This document shows, in pieces, positions 9,728 through 21,244 of a stretch of DNA of 64,000 bases. The stretch spans positions 2,232,001-2,296,000 of the forward strand of contig JBCNJP010000018.1 of the NCBI GenBank assembly GCA_039602395.1, written 5' to 3'. The notes below the pieces were generated by a model. That model made no database searches. It was not told the origin of the DNA and was given only the letters and a program-made list of their open reading frames with translations. Source of the DNA: Deinandra increscens subsp. villosa (taxonomy: Eukaryota > Streptophyta > Magnoliopsida > Asterales > Asteraceae). Numbering within the stretch: the first letter of the stretch is position 1; the number at the start of each line of letters is the position of its first letter. A program made the translations under genes and the position numbers.

Positions 9728-11197
9728 TTTATTGTTTTTATCAACATACATTACGATAGTTAAGAGTCATTATATAAAACACGAAACATTGTCAAGTCGT
9801 TTTCAAAACACCAACGAAAGCTAACTAACAATTGCATCACAAAAGCAACCCTTGAAATCCATCACATGACATGAGATATGTGTCTTGAGACCTATTTCTT
9901 GAAGGTTAATAGTCAGGTTCTTGTATAGATCTATGTTATAGTGAGATTGTTGTATAGATCTATGTTTCTTTACTGCACGCCAACTTTTGTAGAGAATCTT
10001 CGTAAGAAATTGTTTCAATGGATGAGTTGTTCAAACTTGAGCAGCGACATTAAAATAAGTCATTCGCTCATTCGGTATATGAACCTGCATAAATGAAAAA
10101 AATGAAGAACCAACATCATGTTTGTTAGTCTATTATCGAAACTTTTTAAAGAGGTCTAAACTATAAATTCTTCTTTTATGCATGTTGCAACTTTGTATAT
10201 GAAATCAAATAATTAAGAGAAATAATTTCACCTAAACTAATGTTTAAAGAAGATACAATACAGTAACAATAAACACATAGATCTATATCATTGTAAATTC
10301 AATCCCTGACTATGGCAATAATATCCATTGAAATCAAGACTAAAATCATAAGCACATTGGTTTATATATATTTGTCCTAAAACCAATAGAAAATGTTGAA
10401 TGCTTACCTGTGAGGAAATTCAACAATGACAAAATTAAGGTACAACTAAACCTAATTTACCAAATATATAGATGTTGGATTTAATGGGTCTTGGACCTAT
10501 TGTTTGGTGAATTATCTTTCATTTCACAGATGATATGTATGCATTTAATCAACTGGATACTTGGTCTAGTTTATATGCATTTAAAGAACACAACTGACCT
10601 GACTTGTTTTGCCCTGCAGAGCAACTCCTTGGACCCACCTATCTTGCCACATCTGATATTTCCCTTGATCTTTGTTAAGTCTCTCACTCTGCTCTTTTTA
10701 CTTTATGTAGCAATTCCTCTAAACATATAGTTATACACTTTCAGTTATATTTGGGTAGCATCATGAACATATCCATTGATCTTCTCATTCTTCTACATAA
10801 TGATAATACTATTTAATAAACTTATGATTACATTACACATTTAGGAATAAAAGATTCAAGAAGTTGTTAATAATCTCTACAAACTCATATTTAGGAATAC
10901 GTTCAGAGAGCCTAAAAAAATGTGTGAAAGCCTTGTTCATTTGAAGAGGGTTTCAACTCATTATACCAGTTTGAATAATTTGAAGACGCTACTTATCAGA
11001 CAACTAATAAGTTGTTAATAATCTCTACAAACTCCTATGATGTAGAACAAAAAAGAAGTATGCTATTAGTGACTAATAGGATAATGAGTTATAAACACAA
11101 TGATGATAGAAAACTAACAGCAGCAGATCTTCCTCTATATATGAGTGACATTTTCATTGATAAATATAAATGTATGTAAATTAAAATAATAAGTTAC
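9728..11197. other. Copia B interior, no coding function recognised
   Basis: AT-rich sequence. A 26-base direct repeat (AAGTTGTTAATAATCTCTAC.. at about 10863 and 11006) is present. The small minus-strand frame at 9821-10018 has no recognised motif. Confidence 0.4.
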
Positions 11198-11332
11198 TTG
11201 CCTCACAATATCAGCTATAGCAGCCACTGTATAGTGTTCTGGTCTGGAATAAGCACCATTCCACAGTTTTGGGATTGAAGGTATCTTTAAAGGGTTAGGT
11301 TGTTCATCTACAATGTGCCAATGCAGAACATT
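11198..11332 (-). pseudogene. Captured beta-N-acetylhexosaminidase exon
   Basis: The minus strand has an AG acceptor, then exactly 45 codons, then a GT donor. The translation begins NVLHWHIVDEQ and continues with IPSIPKLWNGAYS and HYTVAAIADIVR. This is the GH20 catalytic-domain signature of plant HEXO proteins, which remove terminal N-acetylglucosamine or GalNAc from glycans. Exon borders and phase are preserved, so this is a genomic gene fragment rather than a processed copy. Substitutions such as Pro-Asn for the usual Ser-Phe after DEQ suggest relaxed constraint. It lies inside Copia element B, with no other catalytic exon recognised nearby, so it is not a functional gene. Confidence 0.8.
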
Positions 11333-12118
11333 CTGCATTGAATCAAAAATAAAAACGTTCATAATCCTGTTTTCTTCTATCAAGTTCTCATTTTGATGGT
11401 AGTGACTGTATTGACTATTATAAATAGATAAATACAAATTTTAGAATGGCTTTGGGTAAGACCCAAGTTAAGACATACTCACATATCAGCTTTGCATAAG
11501 TCATAGAATCAACAACTTTTTTTTAATCATCCGCAATGGTTGATAATGCCGGGAAGTATTTCCAACAGAAAAAAATTCAAATACATAGAGAGCATATGCG
11601 TCTTTATGACCCTAACATAACATGAGAATAGACAAACACAATTCAAATTTAACACCTAAAAGTATTCAACCTGAGCGGGTCATTGAATAAGTTAAGCAAG
11701 GTATCTTAAAAAACACATGAGATTTCAAAGAAAGGTTATACATCCCTTAAAAATACTTCATACCCCAAAACACCCAACCCATACACATTAAGAATCGCAT
11801 CTTAATAACATGATTTAGATGAATAGAAAGGAGAACAAACAGGGAAAAAGCGTCAAAAAAGTCTTGTGCTTATAAGAAGACACCGACCAAATAATTATAA
11901 ACATCATCTCACTACGTAATCACAAAGATATCCAAAAACACTACACAAAAACCAAGATAATATCTATATAAGAAACTGTATATGTGATGAGCTTTACGAA
12001 AAATAACCAATGAACGACATAATGATTGTCTAACACCTAGGACCCCACTCACATACATATAAATCCGCCCCTGGGGGTAGTCATGGGGCACTATGTAAGG
12101 GAAAAAATGGTGGGTTGG

Positions 12119-12136
12119 CCCGCGCGTTGCGGCGGG
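12119..12136. repeat. Second copy of the 18-base GC-rich palindrome
   Basis: Identical to 9710-9727 and located between the two hexosaminidase-like exons. Its flanks are unrelated to those of the first copy. Confidence 0.5.
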
Positions 12137-12371
12137 ACATCGGTCGCCGAGGCCTGTGTTTGTGGGAGAATCAATTGTGTACATGTATGCTATTGATGAT
12201 GAGCATTTTGAAGACAAAATGGGCTATAAACATTGTCACAATAGTCAAAACATATTTGACCTAACTAAGAGGAATCAGTGAAGTGTTCAAAACATTAAAA
12301 TCTAACAACAATAAAGGCTAGCTAAATTAAACAAACCTGACCAAAAAGATGCAGTGTATCAATAAACTTAC

Positions 12372-12398
12372 TTTGTAGAGCTTGAAAGTAGGTAGTCC
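12372..12398 (-). pseudogene. Candidate 27-bp hexosaminidase micro-exon
   Basis: On the minus strand TTTGCAG precedes nine codons (GLPTFKLYK), followed by GTAAG. In plant HEXO genes the segment just before NVLHWH is a short GLQTFSQL-like stretch, so this exon is in the right order and frame for the exon at 11198-11332. It is too short to be sure on its own. Confidence 0.5.
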
Positions 12399-13144
12399 CT
12401 GCAAAGAAATTAACAAATAAGAAGACTTGATGTTGATATTGGGAAGAAAATCATAAGTACTTGTAATACGATTAGGAAGATAGTTTATCTTAAAAAAATT
12501 CTTCCAAATTCAAGATAAATACAAAGTAGAAAAGAAAATAAAGCAAAGTGATTAAATTAAGATACATCATGCTATAAAACTAAACTCACAAAATCTAATA
12601 CATGTTATATCAAACACAAATGACTACATGCTTATGTTTCTCATATATAGATATTACAGAGCTTAGCAGAAGGAATCTTGATTTTTTTTTCTTCTTATAT
12701 ATTCATGTTGAATCTGACAGATATTACATATTGAGTGCATAACCGATTAAGTCTAACAAAGTTTAAAGCAATATCATTTGTTGAGTTTGACATATATTAC
12801 AATTGACTCAACAACTACAATTGGGTCAACAAAGCTTAATGAGTCTAACATATTTCAAATCTAACTAAGCTTTGAACATGATTTGAAGGGATATAATAAA
12901 ACATTTTACATAGATATAATTTATATTGTCAAACAAAACTGTGAAGACAGAATAACTACAAATTAGCAAAGAAAATACACCACATTTAATTGTAACAGAA
13001 ATGAGCAATTTGGAAGAACAAATCAGCCATTTCATAATGGGATCGCAACACTATGGGTCCAAAAGCCAAAAAAACCTCATATCTGAAAAAATAGCAAAAG
13101 CAAACCGAAAAATGATCCAACGGAATAGCAAGAAAACCTCGTAC

Positions 13145-13560
13145 CTTCATCGGAGAGCGACATCGTAGTTTCAAGTTCACCGGAGGTCATTCAACGCCCA
13201 AAAGAAAAGCCAAATCGACAGAGGCTACTGTATACGTCGTTGCTTCAACGTGAACGGAGCAACCACGTAGCCGCTACCACGTCAACGGAGCATCGACGAC
13301 AACGTCGGAGACGAAAACTTAATCGCCGGGAAAATGAATTTCCCTCACAGCCACAAACCCTAACTCCCAAATCTTTCAAAAACAGAGACAAAGGCGACGA
13401 AAAGAAGAGTCGTCGTCATCCGTCAATCGATTTAGGTAGAGAGAGAATTGCAGCTTCAGATCCGATCTAAAAGAGAGAGGGAGAGAGTTTAGCTGTGGAG
13501 ACTATAGAGAGAGAGAGAATAGTAGCGTACAATACCAAGAGAACCTAATAAAGAAGCAAA
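13145..13560 (-). pseudogene. Captured 5' UTR and first exon of an unidentified plant gene
   Basis: On the minus strand a CT-rich leader (CTCTCTCTCTC, GGGTTTGTGG) leads to an ATG at 13190. A 46-base coding stretch (MTSGELETTMSLSDE) ends at a clean donor GGTACGAGG. This looks like the start of a normal plant gene, but the gene is not recognised. It sits upstream of the hexosaminidase exons on the same strand, so a chimeric transcript is conceivable. Confidence 0.45.
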
Positions 13561-14485
13561 AGACTGAGCATGAAGAATCAGGCAACTGAAGCATATGTGT
13601 TATCAATAACGCTTTCTATGTCTAAAAGAATCGGCTGACAGCAACAAATATTTAGTGAGAGAAAGCTACAGGCATATCTAGAGAGGGAGAGAGAGATATT
13701 GTGAAGCAAGAAACACTGAGCGCCCATGGTATCTTTAAAACCACATACCACTCAACAATAATCACAAAAAGGTGAAACACGTGTCAAGGAAAGTGACATG
13801 ATAAGTGGCAGAGAGCACAGGTGTAAAGCATAAAAAAAATAAGGGAGCCAAGGAGTAGAACCTGCGACCTCGCGTTTAAAACCATACATAAGTACCATCA
13901 GAGCAAACCTAAAGATTGAGAAAACTACAGAAAAATGAATATAAAACTTCACTATACAATCGGAAATTTAAAAAAAATATATATATAAGAAATGAACATC
14001 TACGTGGCCTCCATAGATGAATGCCACGTGGAGGGAATAGTGGGCTGCCAGTGTACACCTAAGCCATTGAAAATGATATATAAGGTAATACCATACATTG
14101 TAGTCCATAATGACATATCAAGCATACGTTTGTCACCATTCACATTTGTGCATTCCTATTATGTGGAACACTACAAGATGTACAAAGTTTGTGTACTTTA
14201 ATACACTTTATCATCTAACATTATATGGAGGTGTTGCATATATGATTTATATGTTTAATCTTAACTCACAAGTTATACATGCGCAACAGACATCTTGCAC
14301 TATCAGATTGGAAATAATTTGAATAAACGTTTGTATTGCAAATCTCAAACATTAAAGCAACAAATTATTTTATTAAAATAATTTCAAACCATAAATCATA
14401 AACACTTATTCCAAAACATAACAAAGTCTTATTTAAACCAATTATTTCATAACGAAATAAAGTCTTATTTAATTAAAACATAAAA

Positions 14486-15043
14486 TCATATAGTGTTGCT
14501 ATCCCCAATACTCTCGTCATCAGATATCTCGATGACCTCTTTAACATCACTCCAAAGAGTTAAGCGATGTAGTCCTCCTACAACAGTTCCTACCGCATGG
14601 AACTTAACCGAATTCTGATGACGAAACATTCTCCACGAATTCGTTGATGCAAATAATATCGAGTAACCATCGATATTCAACTTGCTCGCAGAGATAACAT
14701 TCTTCTTGATACTAGGCACATGGAAAACATCTTCCAAGGTAAGGGTACATCCTGTAGGCACTTTTAATTCTACAGTCCCGATCCCAATCGCCTTGTGTTT
14801 AGTGCCATCTAGCATCATTATGCAATTTTTGACAGCACGATATTCCTTAAAGGAATAACGATTAGAGCATGCATGAATTGTTGCTCCAGACATTATGAAC
14901 CACCCTCGACATGCAATCACTCGAGTCATTCCTGACATTGAAGGAGTGAATCCTAAGATATTTCCGTGAGTCCTATCTTGAGGTACTCCCTCAGTGGAAC
15001 TCCACGTAGTTATCTCTTCATGTCCTTGTTTCATTTTGAACAA
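14486..15043 (-). pseudogene. Copia B protease / pre-integrase region
   Basis: A 185-codon minus-strand frame resembles the Copia segment from the aspartic protease onward: GWFIMSGATIHACS, then LDGTKHKAIGIGTVELKVP, and TLEDVFHVPSIKKNVISASKL. The catalytic Asp of the D-S/T-G-A motif is replaced by Met (IMSGAT), so the protease would be inactive even if expressed. No CCHC knuckle or integrase follows. It is placed correctly after the 5' LTR of the minus-strand element. Confidence 0.75.
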
Positions 15044-15305
15044 ATATGCTCAAAGCAACACCACCAAGTCATTATACATCTATATTTTATATAGATATAC
15101 TTTAACTCAATAAATTTGAAAACAACACCAAGTTGTTTTTCACAATTGTTATTTCTCACAAGATTAACAATGAGATTCAACGAATTTTAACACCTTGTTA
15201 AATTCTTTTGATGACCCATTACAAGGGTTGTAAACATAGTAGACCAAAAACCCTTTATTAATAAAAAATAATAACATATTAAATTATTAATGGTCATCAC
15301 TAATA

Positions 15306-15405
15306 CATCAAGACACGTTCTTAATTATATCATCAAGACACGTTCTTAATTATATCATCAAGACACGTTCTTAATTACATCATCAAGACACGTTTAAAAT
15401 ACAAC
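15306..15405. repeat. Four tandem copies of a 25 bp unit
   Basis: CATCAAGACACGTTCTTAAT plus a five-base tail repeats at 15306, 15331, 15356 and 15381; the last copy is partial. It lies in the leader of Copia element B, between the 5' LTR and the protease remnant. Confidence 0.9.
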
Positions 15406-15704
15406 TTTACATAAAGTTCGGTTTTTAAAACTTCGTCATTTGTAGCACTCATGTTGGACAATAACATTATAAATCATTTATACATTTGGTAGAAAACATC
15501 TAGTTGTAACACGCATGTTAGAACCAACAACTAGATACAACAGACGGAGATTAACACCATTTTACTACAATTATTTTGTATCACCATAATATGTGAATAA
15601 TAAACATTCTCCAATTTAGAGGACCAACAACGAGTGCTTACCAAAAATTAAGTATATATCAAGAAATCAGAGATTGTTTCACAATCTAAGAATTTGTTTA
15701 AGTT

Positions 15705-16370
15705 TGTTGGACTTTATGCGTAAAACGATTATGACAATCGTTGCACAAACAGAAGTATTATATAAAAATATAAAATAAATTGACGATCTAACCGAACCAA
15801 AGACGCAGTGAACCGGATGACGAACGGAAGGCTGGAACGATCCCTGAAAGTAGAAGACAAGAAAACGAAGGAACCGGGCTTGTGTTAGACACAATTCCCT
15901 TAAACAGATTCGCCGTCTGTTCCCAGGGTACACTGGTTCGAAGCAGCGTGTACTGCCAGACTAGATGATCTGCCTGAAACGAGATCGGAATGCAGCAGCA
16001 ACAATGAGATCGATGATAAGAAAACAGCAGCAACAATGCGTGTTTCTTACTGATTTGTGTGTGTTAGTTCTCTTCGAATCTGATCAAGAACGTGTATATA
16101 TAATACATGTATATTAATGTGAATTATGATCATTAAACGGTTTAATGATCTTCATCAATGATCAGTTTTGGAATGCAAAGAGGTTTTGCAGTTTTGGAAT
16201 GCAAAGAGTAAAACATGACATAAAATATATCAAAGGCTTTGGAGGTTATCCTTATAAACTAGAAGAACTTTTGTTCCCCCACCAATGTGGGATAGGATAC
16301 ACCACATTCCTAAACTTGAACCAAAATTTCTTTGAGATTAACATCTTATTCACACACACTTTTTCCAACA
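15705..16370 (-). repeat. 5' LTR of Copia element B (666 bp)
   Basis: Nearly identical to 5825-6666 except for the 176 bp missing near 16190. It ends at TCCAACA, followed by the GTTAG duplication. The minus-strand sequence after the LTR (AACTTAAACAAATTC) does not match TGGTATCAGAGC. Confidence 0.88.
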
Positions 16371-16375
16371 GTTAG

Positions 16376-17859
16376 CAGTTAACAAAATGATAGGAACCCA
16401 CGGTTCCTTTTGAAAGTCTATATGTAATCTTGTTTTGTTAAGAAATGACAGAGAAAAATTGAGGCAATAGTTCATTTACCGTTTTCATTTTTAGTTATTT
16501 GGGAGAACGCCAATAATGAATTTAACTCTATGATTACCTTTTAAAAAGTTTGATATGAGATTTATTTAGTTTGAACTGATTTATTCTTGTCTTGATCTAA
16601 TTCATTTTAACATAACAAATTTTGTTTGAGCCAAAGCAGGAACAGGTTGCTTCCGGTAATCTGGGTCTCTCCAGGATTCAACACTAGCCGCCGAATTTGA
16701 TCAGAGTTGGGACTTCTTGTGTGACATCCGTCAATTTTCAGGTCGACAATCGATTTATTTGATCTATATTTTAAATACTTGAACTATGATTAATCTATTT
16801 AATATATGTAATATACTTACGATAGATTACGATGCAATTCCACTTAGTTAATAATTATTAAGTAAAAACATCTATTAGTGTTTAGATTCAATTGCCTCTT
16901 TGTTAGGGTTGACTAAAAAGGTCAAAGTCAACATTTATATATGGAAAGTTTCCACTTGCAGTCATTACTTGACTCCAAATTGGTAAATAGATCTATCACA
17001 CCTTCTGAAAACGACTATTATACTTGGGTTTAACTCGTGATACGAGATATCAATTCGAACAAAAATCATGGAATCACAGAGCAATAAACTATAAACGTAA
17101 CTAAATTCTATAAAAACTCCGGGAAATGTGAACTCAAATAGAGTCATCATACTACTTGGAAATATTGTCTAAACACAAGATTTCTAATAAAATTTCTCAA
17201 ATCTAACCTAAAACTCTCAAACGTTTATGAAACTTGTCATAATCACATCTTTTATAGAATTCACATCAAGCCACCAACTTCAATTATGAAAGATTCTCTG
17301 AACACCTAAAATTAACCATAAACAAGTATACTTGCTTGAAAACATCATCTATGTTTATAAAAACTACCCAACTAATTACAACTCATGCAATGTTTATAAG
17401 AGAGTAAAAGTCTTGTTGTTTGTCAAAATATCACATTCGTTCCTAAAGTTTGAAAATTACGCTTGCCTTCCTTAGACTTTTATTTTTGTCTCACTTTCAG
17501 TCCCTGGGTGGATGTCCGTTAAAAAATCCTGTTAATTTGTTTTAGAAGCTAGACTAATTTACCCATGTAATCAATATATAGACTAGAAAAGTTTCCTTTA
17601 TTACACTTCTAACTTCCACTTCCAGGCACCGCTATAACCACCGCCACCGCTCCTTCACTTCCGGCCACCATCATTTCCTAATTTCCGGTCACCATAACCA
17701 TCACCACTTGAGATCAGACGAATCACGCCCATTCATCTTATGGAACAGTTTGATATTTGATGAGAACAATCCCAAACAGCTAAACATTCCATTTGATAAG
17801 ATCAACCTTATTAACACATAATTAACTTTATTATTAATAATTGTATTGTGTGTAGATAA
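16376..17859. other. Intergenic DNA, no gene seen
   Basis: No coding region was supported. Around 17630-17710 there is a short CCGCCACCG-rich patch. The stretch near 17430-17540 looks like a generic dispersed repeat without clear ends. Confidence 0.4.
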
Positions 17860-18031
17860 TGTTGACTAGATAGCTTGTGGAGGTTGTTCATAGTCTAGAC
17901 TTGGTCAGAATAGTTTTAGGATAGGTTGTTGTTTCCTATTTTCTTGTTCTTTTCTAGTTGTACTTTGGGGTTATAAAAACCCGTCTAACTCAATAAAGTA
18001 ACATTTCTCCACTACTAGCCTAGTGCTTATA
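17860..18031 (+). repeat. Candidate short 5' LTR of Copia element C
   Basis: It begins TGTTGACTAG, has a TATA box (TTATAAAA at 17971) followed by AATAAAG, and ends just before a degenerate primer-binding site, TGGTAGCTAGAGC (18032-18044, compare TGGTATCAGAGC). The terminal CA is mutated to TA. No partner LTR survives downstream. Confidence 0.55.
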
Positions 18032-18130
18032 TGGTAGCTAGAGCCTAACTCCAAGATTCCTCTGAATCCTCCTCTTCGATCCTGCCCTCCTTTTTTTTCT
18101 TTCCAGCCTTCCTTCCTTATCCCCTCAAAC

Positions 18131-18538
18131 ATGACTGATACAACCAACCCTGAGACCACCCCTTCCCCTCCGGTCACTCCTGCTCCAGTCATTGTTGTCA
18201 CCGCAGCCGCTCATTTTCCGATCAAACTTACGGAGACTAATTTTCCGGTCTGGCGCAAGCAGATCCAAGCCACCCTCGTCGGTCTGAACCTTGATGCCTT
18301 CATCACTGGTTCTCCTGCGCCACCTTCTCCATTCCTTGATAAGGAGTGCACCAAAATCAATCCTGCCTACACTGCCTGGACTCGCCAGGATCAAATGATT
18401 CTGAGTGCCCTTCTTGGTAGTTGCTCGAAACTCATTCAGCCCGTTGTCTCTTCCGCCGACACCGCTCGGCAAGCATGGGAGCGTCTCAGTCACAGCTACG
18501 CAAGTGACAGTCGTGCTCAGGTCATCTCCCTTAAGGCT
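18131..18538 (+). pseudogene. Copia C gag, N-terminal part
   Basis: The ATG at 18131 opens a frame with a Pro/Thr-rich start, then FPIKLTETNFPVWRKQIQATL, the usual start of a plant Copia capsid domain, and further capsid helices to SRAQVISLKA. The frame is then broken by an unrelated 361-bp insert at 18539. It resumes in the expected register of similarity at about 18903. Confidence 0.8.
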
Positions 18539-18899
18539 TGTAGACGCAAGGAGCGATGGATCGTTTGCTAATCACGTGATAACGAGATGAAGACGAGATC
18601 AAACAAGTAAATACAAATGGAATTTGTATTAATGAGTCTTAAGAGCACACACACAGAAACACACACAGAAAGGTAGAATATGGCAAGAAGTTCTGAACTC
18701 TCTATACATGCTACCTTTTTATAGGTACGACTAAATGAGCTGCGGACCACATCCGGACCATCTGGTCCGGGCGGACCATTTGGTACGCAGGACCAACTGG
18801 TCCGCTGCCCTCATAGTCACACACACATATGCTCTCACATAGATACAATACACGAGACACAACGTAGCATAAGAATATGCTTCTACACTAAACTCAACA
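18539..18899 (-). mobile_element. Probable solo LTR inside Copia C gag
   Basis: The 361-bp insert reads TGTTGAGTTT..GTCTACA on the minus strand, with LTR-like TG/CA ends, a TATA box (CCTATAAAAAGG, plus strand about 18714) and a following transcript-like region. It holds a cluster of GGACC/GGTCC palindromes at 18751-18805. No target duplication was found (AGGCT versus ACAAT), so a deletion at one edge or another element type is possible. Confidence 0.55.
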
Positions 18900-18905
18900 A
18901 CAATC

Positions 18906-19393
18906 CTCGGGGTGCTCGCTCTATTTCTGCCTTCCTTCTTGACATGAAATCCATAGCCGATGCCCTTGCTCTCGCCCAAAGCCCGGTTGATGACGATGAT
19001 CTATTTGTCCACATTCTCAGTCAACTTGGTGAAGAGTTCAACCCTATAGTTGCTGCCTTAAAGGTTTGGGAAACAGCTCTTCCCTTTGAGGCTCTCTACG
19101 ATCGGCTCATCGACTTTGAAAGGGTCCTCAAGGAATCTTCTCCTGCTCCTGACTCACTCATTGCTACTGCCAATTACACGTACCGGGCAGCACCTCGTCA
19201 CCCCTCTCGTCCTGCTTCAGATCACTCTCGTCTGTCTCGGGGCACTTCGTTCCAACGTCCTTCCCGTCATCCAGCCACGGGTACTTCTCGCCCTTCCTCT
19301 CGTTTTAATCTCTTTTGCAAATTCTGTAATATTGCTACATGAAGTCAAGGAGTGCCGTAAACTAGCTCGGTTTCTCACCGAAAATCACGTTCC
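18906..19393 (+). pseudogene. Copia C gag, C-terminal part with zinc knuckle
   Basis: It continues the capsid (RSISAFLLDMKSIADALAL, then HILSQLGEEFNPIVAAL and YDRLIDFERVL) and ends in a Ser/Arg/Pro-rich linker. A CX2CX4HX4C knuckle is split by a frameshift near 19340: CKFCN lies in one frame and HEVKEC in another. Confidence 0.75.
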
Positions 19394-19462
19394 GATGCCT
19401 CCTACTTCTCCGTCTCCGCCCACCGTCCAAGCTACTACCATGGCCTCCTCGATTCCTCATCA

Positions 19463-20000
19463 ACCTTGGATTGTTGATAGTGGGGCTCGCATCTCCACTC
19501 TTATGATGCCTATGGTGGCCCAGATGAAATTGTTTTGGGAGATGGTAAGTCCCTTTCGATTTCTTATATAGGCACTTCACACTTGCTCACCAATCATGGT
19601 TCATTGCAATTGCCTAATGTCTTATGTGTGCCATCCTTACGTAACAATTTACTTTCGGTGGCCAAACTTTGTAAAACTAATAACGTTGTTGTTGAATTTT
19701 TTCCGTCTTTTCTTATTGTCAAGGATCTTCGCACGGGGGCGCCGGTCATGCGGGGGCGGCAAATTGATGATGTCTACTACCTTTAATCACATATGCAACC
19801 ACAAGTCAATAACACTCTCAATTAGCATTCGCTCTTGGATTGGCATCATAAATTGGGATATCCATCCCTCCGGATTCTCAAATCTATTATTTCTAGTAGT
19901 TTGGTTTACATGTTTCTGCTGATTCAAACTTTCATTGTGCTTCTTGTTCCATTAATAAAAGTCAACGATTACCATTTGGCTATAATTCACTTACGGCTAC
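19463..20000 (+). pseudogene. Copia C protease and pre-integrase domain
   Basis: The catalytic WIVDSGA motif is at about 19468. After a frameshift the flap region follows (VLGDGKSLSISYIGTS, then LPNVLCVPSLRNNLLSVAKL), and then a GAG_pre-integrase-like WHHKLGYPSLRIL near 19836. At least three frameshifts or stops interrupt it. Confidence 0.75.
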
Positions 20001-20009
20001 TAAACCACT

Positions 20010-20697
20010 TCAATTAATCTATACCGATGTTTGGGGTCCCGTTACCAAATCCATTGATGGTTTCTCTTACTATGTTATCTTTGTTGACTATTATTCTAAG
20101 TATGTGTGGTTGTATCCCATGAAATATAAGTCGGATGTGTCAACTATTTTTGTTCAATTTATACACTTAGTTGAAAAATTCTTCAATCATCCTCTCATCT
20201 CTATTTTTTCTGATAATGGCAGGGAATATCTTAAACTTATTCCCACATGTAATGCTCTTGGCATATCTCATTTTACGACTCCACCGCACACGCCGGAACA
20301 AAATGGCACGACGGAACGTCGCCATCTACACATTGTAGAGACAGGCCTTGCCCTTCTCCATTTTGCCGGCCTCCCCAAGACTTATTGGAGTCATGCGTTT
20401 CAAACCGCCGTATATTTAATCAATCGGTTACCTACACCCATCCTTCAATCTCATACTCTGTTCTTTAAACTTCATGGAAAAACGCCAACCTATGATAAGC
20501 TCCAACCATTTGGTTTTCTTTGTTTTCCATGTCTTCGTCCTTACACAACATCAAAATTACAGCCTCGCTCGTCTCCGTGCCTTTTTCTTGGCTACTCGGC
20601 CTCCAAATTGGCCTTCAAATGCCTTGATATCACCACTCAAAGGCTTTATCATTCGCGCCATGTTAAAATTTATCTCTCACTCGTTTCCATCTCGTAG
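20010..20697 (+). pseudogene. Copia C integrase
   Basis: The rve core is recognisable: DVWGP (first catalytic Asp, about 20024), SDNGREY (second Asp, about 20212) and HTPEQNGTTERRH (catalytic Glu, about 20289). A C-terminal FLGYS/KCLDI segment follows to TAG at 20695-20697. The core is open over 197 codons, so the catalytic residues are retained, but the domain is separated from protease and RT by stops. The next 500 bases are a Ser/Pro/Thr-rich hinge. Confidence 0.82.
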
Positions 20698-21244
20698 TTC
20701 AGGTTCATCTCCCTTTCACGTAGATGAATTCCTGTCTCGCAAATCCAATACAAACTCCTCCACCATACATGCTACACCTCCTACTGGTCCATCCAATTCT
20801 ACACATTTTGTCCCTATCTCTTTGGAAGTTGATCCACAGCCTTCTGTCCCCCCTTCTTTTCCTTCGTATGAGGTGCCACAATTTAATCCCAGCCCACTAA
20901 GTCCTCTCACTGTCCTTGATCAGGCCCATTTGGCCCACAATGTGGCTGCCTCTCCACTTAATTTGTCGGCCCAGTCTTCTGCCGCTGACCCACACATTCC
21001 TCCTACCTCCACATCGCCATCACCCTCTGTTACCTACCCCTCCCTCACTAATTCTCCTCACCCCTCCTCCATTTCCTCTCGTACCTCTCCTGCTACCTCC
21101 GCTGACGACTCCCTGTCTCACTACCTTCCCATCGTCACCGCAAACCCAACCCGAAATACTTTAATGACATGTTCATTAACTCCACTCGTGCTACCTCGCA
21201 CCTGTTGCCTCCCTCTCTTGAGCCCACAACACATACTCAAGCCC

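Larger units (their letters stand above)
5825..16370 (-). mobile_element. Copia-type LTR retrotransposon B, complete boundaries, degraded gene-capturing interior
   Basis: Two LTRs (5825-6666 and 15705-16370), both beginning TGTTGGA and ending TCCAACA, bracket the element. The 5-bp target duplication GTTAG is perfect at 5820-5824 and 16371-16375. On the minus strand the order is 5' LTR (15705-16370), gag/protease remnant (14486-15043), long non-coding interior with host exon fragments, RT scrap, RNase H scrap (7306-7921), polypurine tract (plus-strand ATCCCCCAC, 6667-6675) and 3' LTR. The LTRs differ by only about six substitutions in ~665 aligned bases, plus a 176-bp difference, so insertion is recent. 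Yet the polyprotein is badly broken, which implies a non-autonomous element mobilised in trans. No initiator-Met primer-binding site is visible next to the 5' LTR. Confidence 0.85.

Noticed and set aside
12119..12136. Helitron 3' end
   Set aside because: The hairpin is right, but the following bases (CCAACCCACC on the minus strand) have no CTRR terminus.
11198..12398. Functional hexosaminidase gene
   Set aside because: Only two exons are recognisable, separated by a repeat palindrome and lying inside a retrotransposon; most of the GH20 domain is absent.
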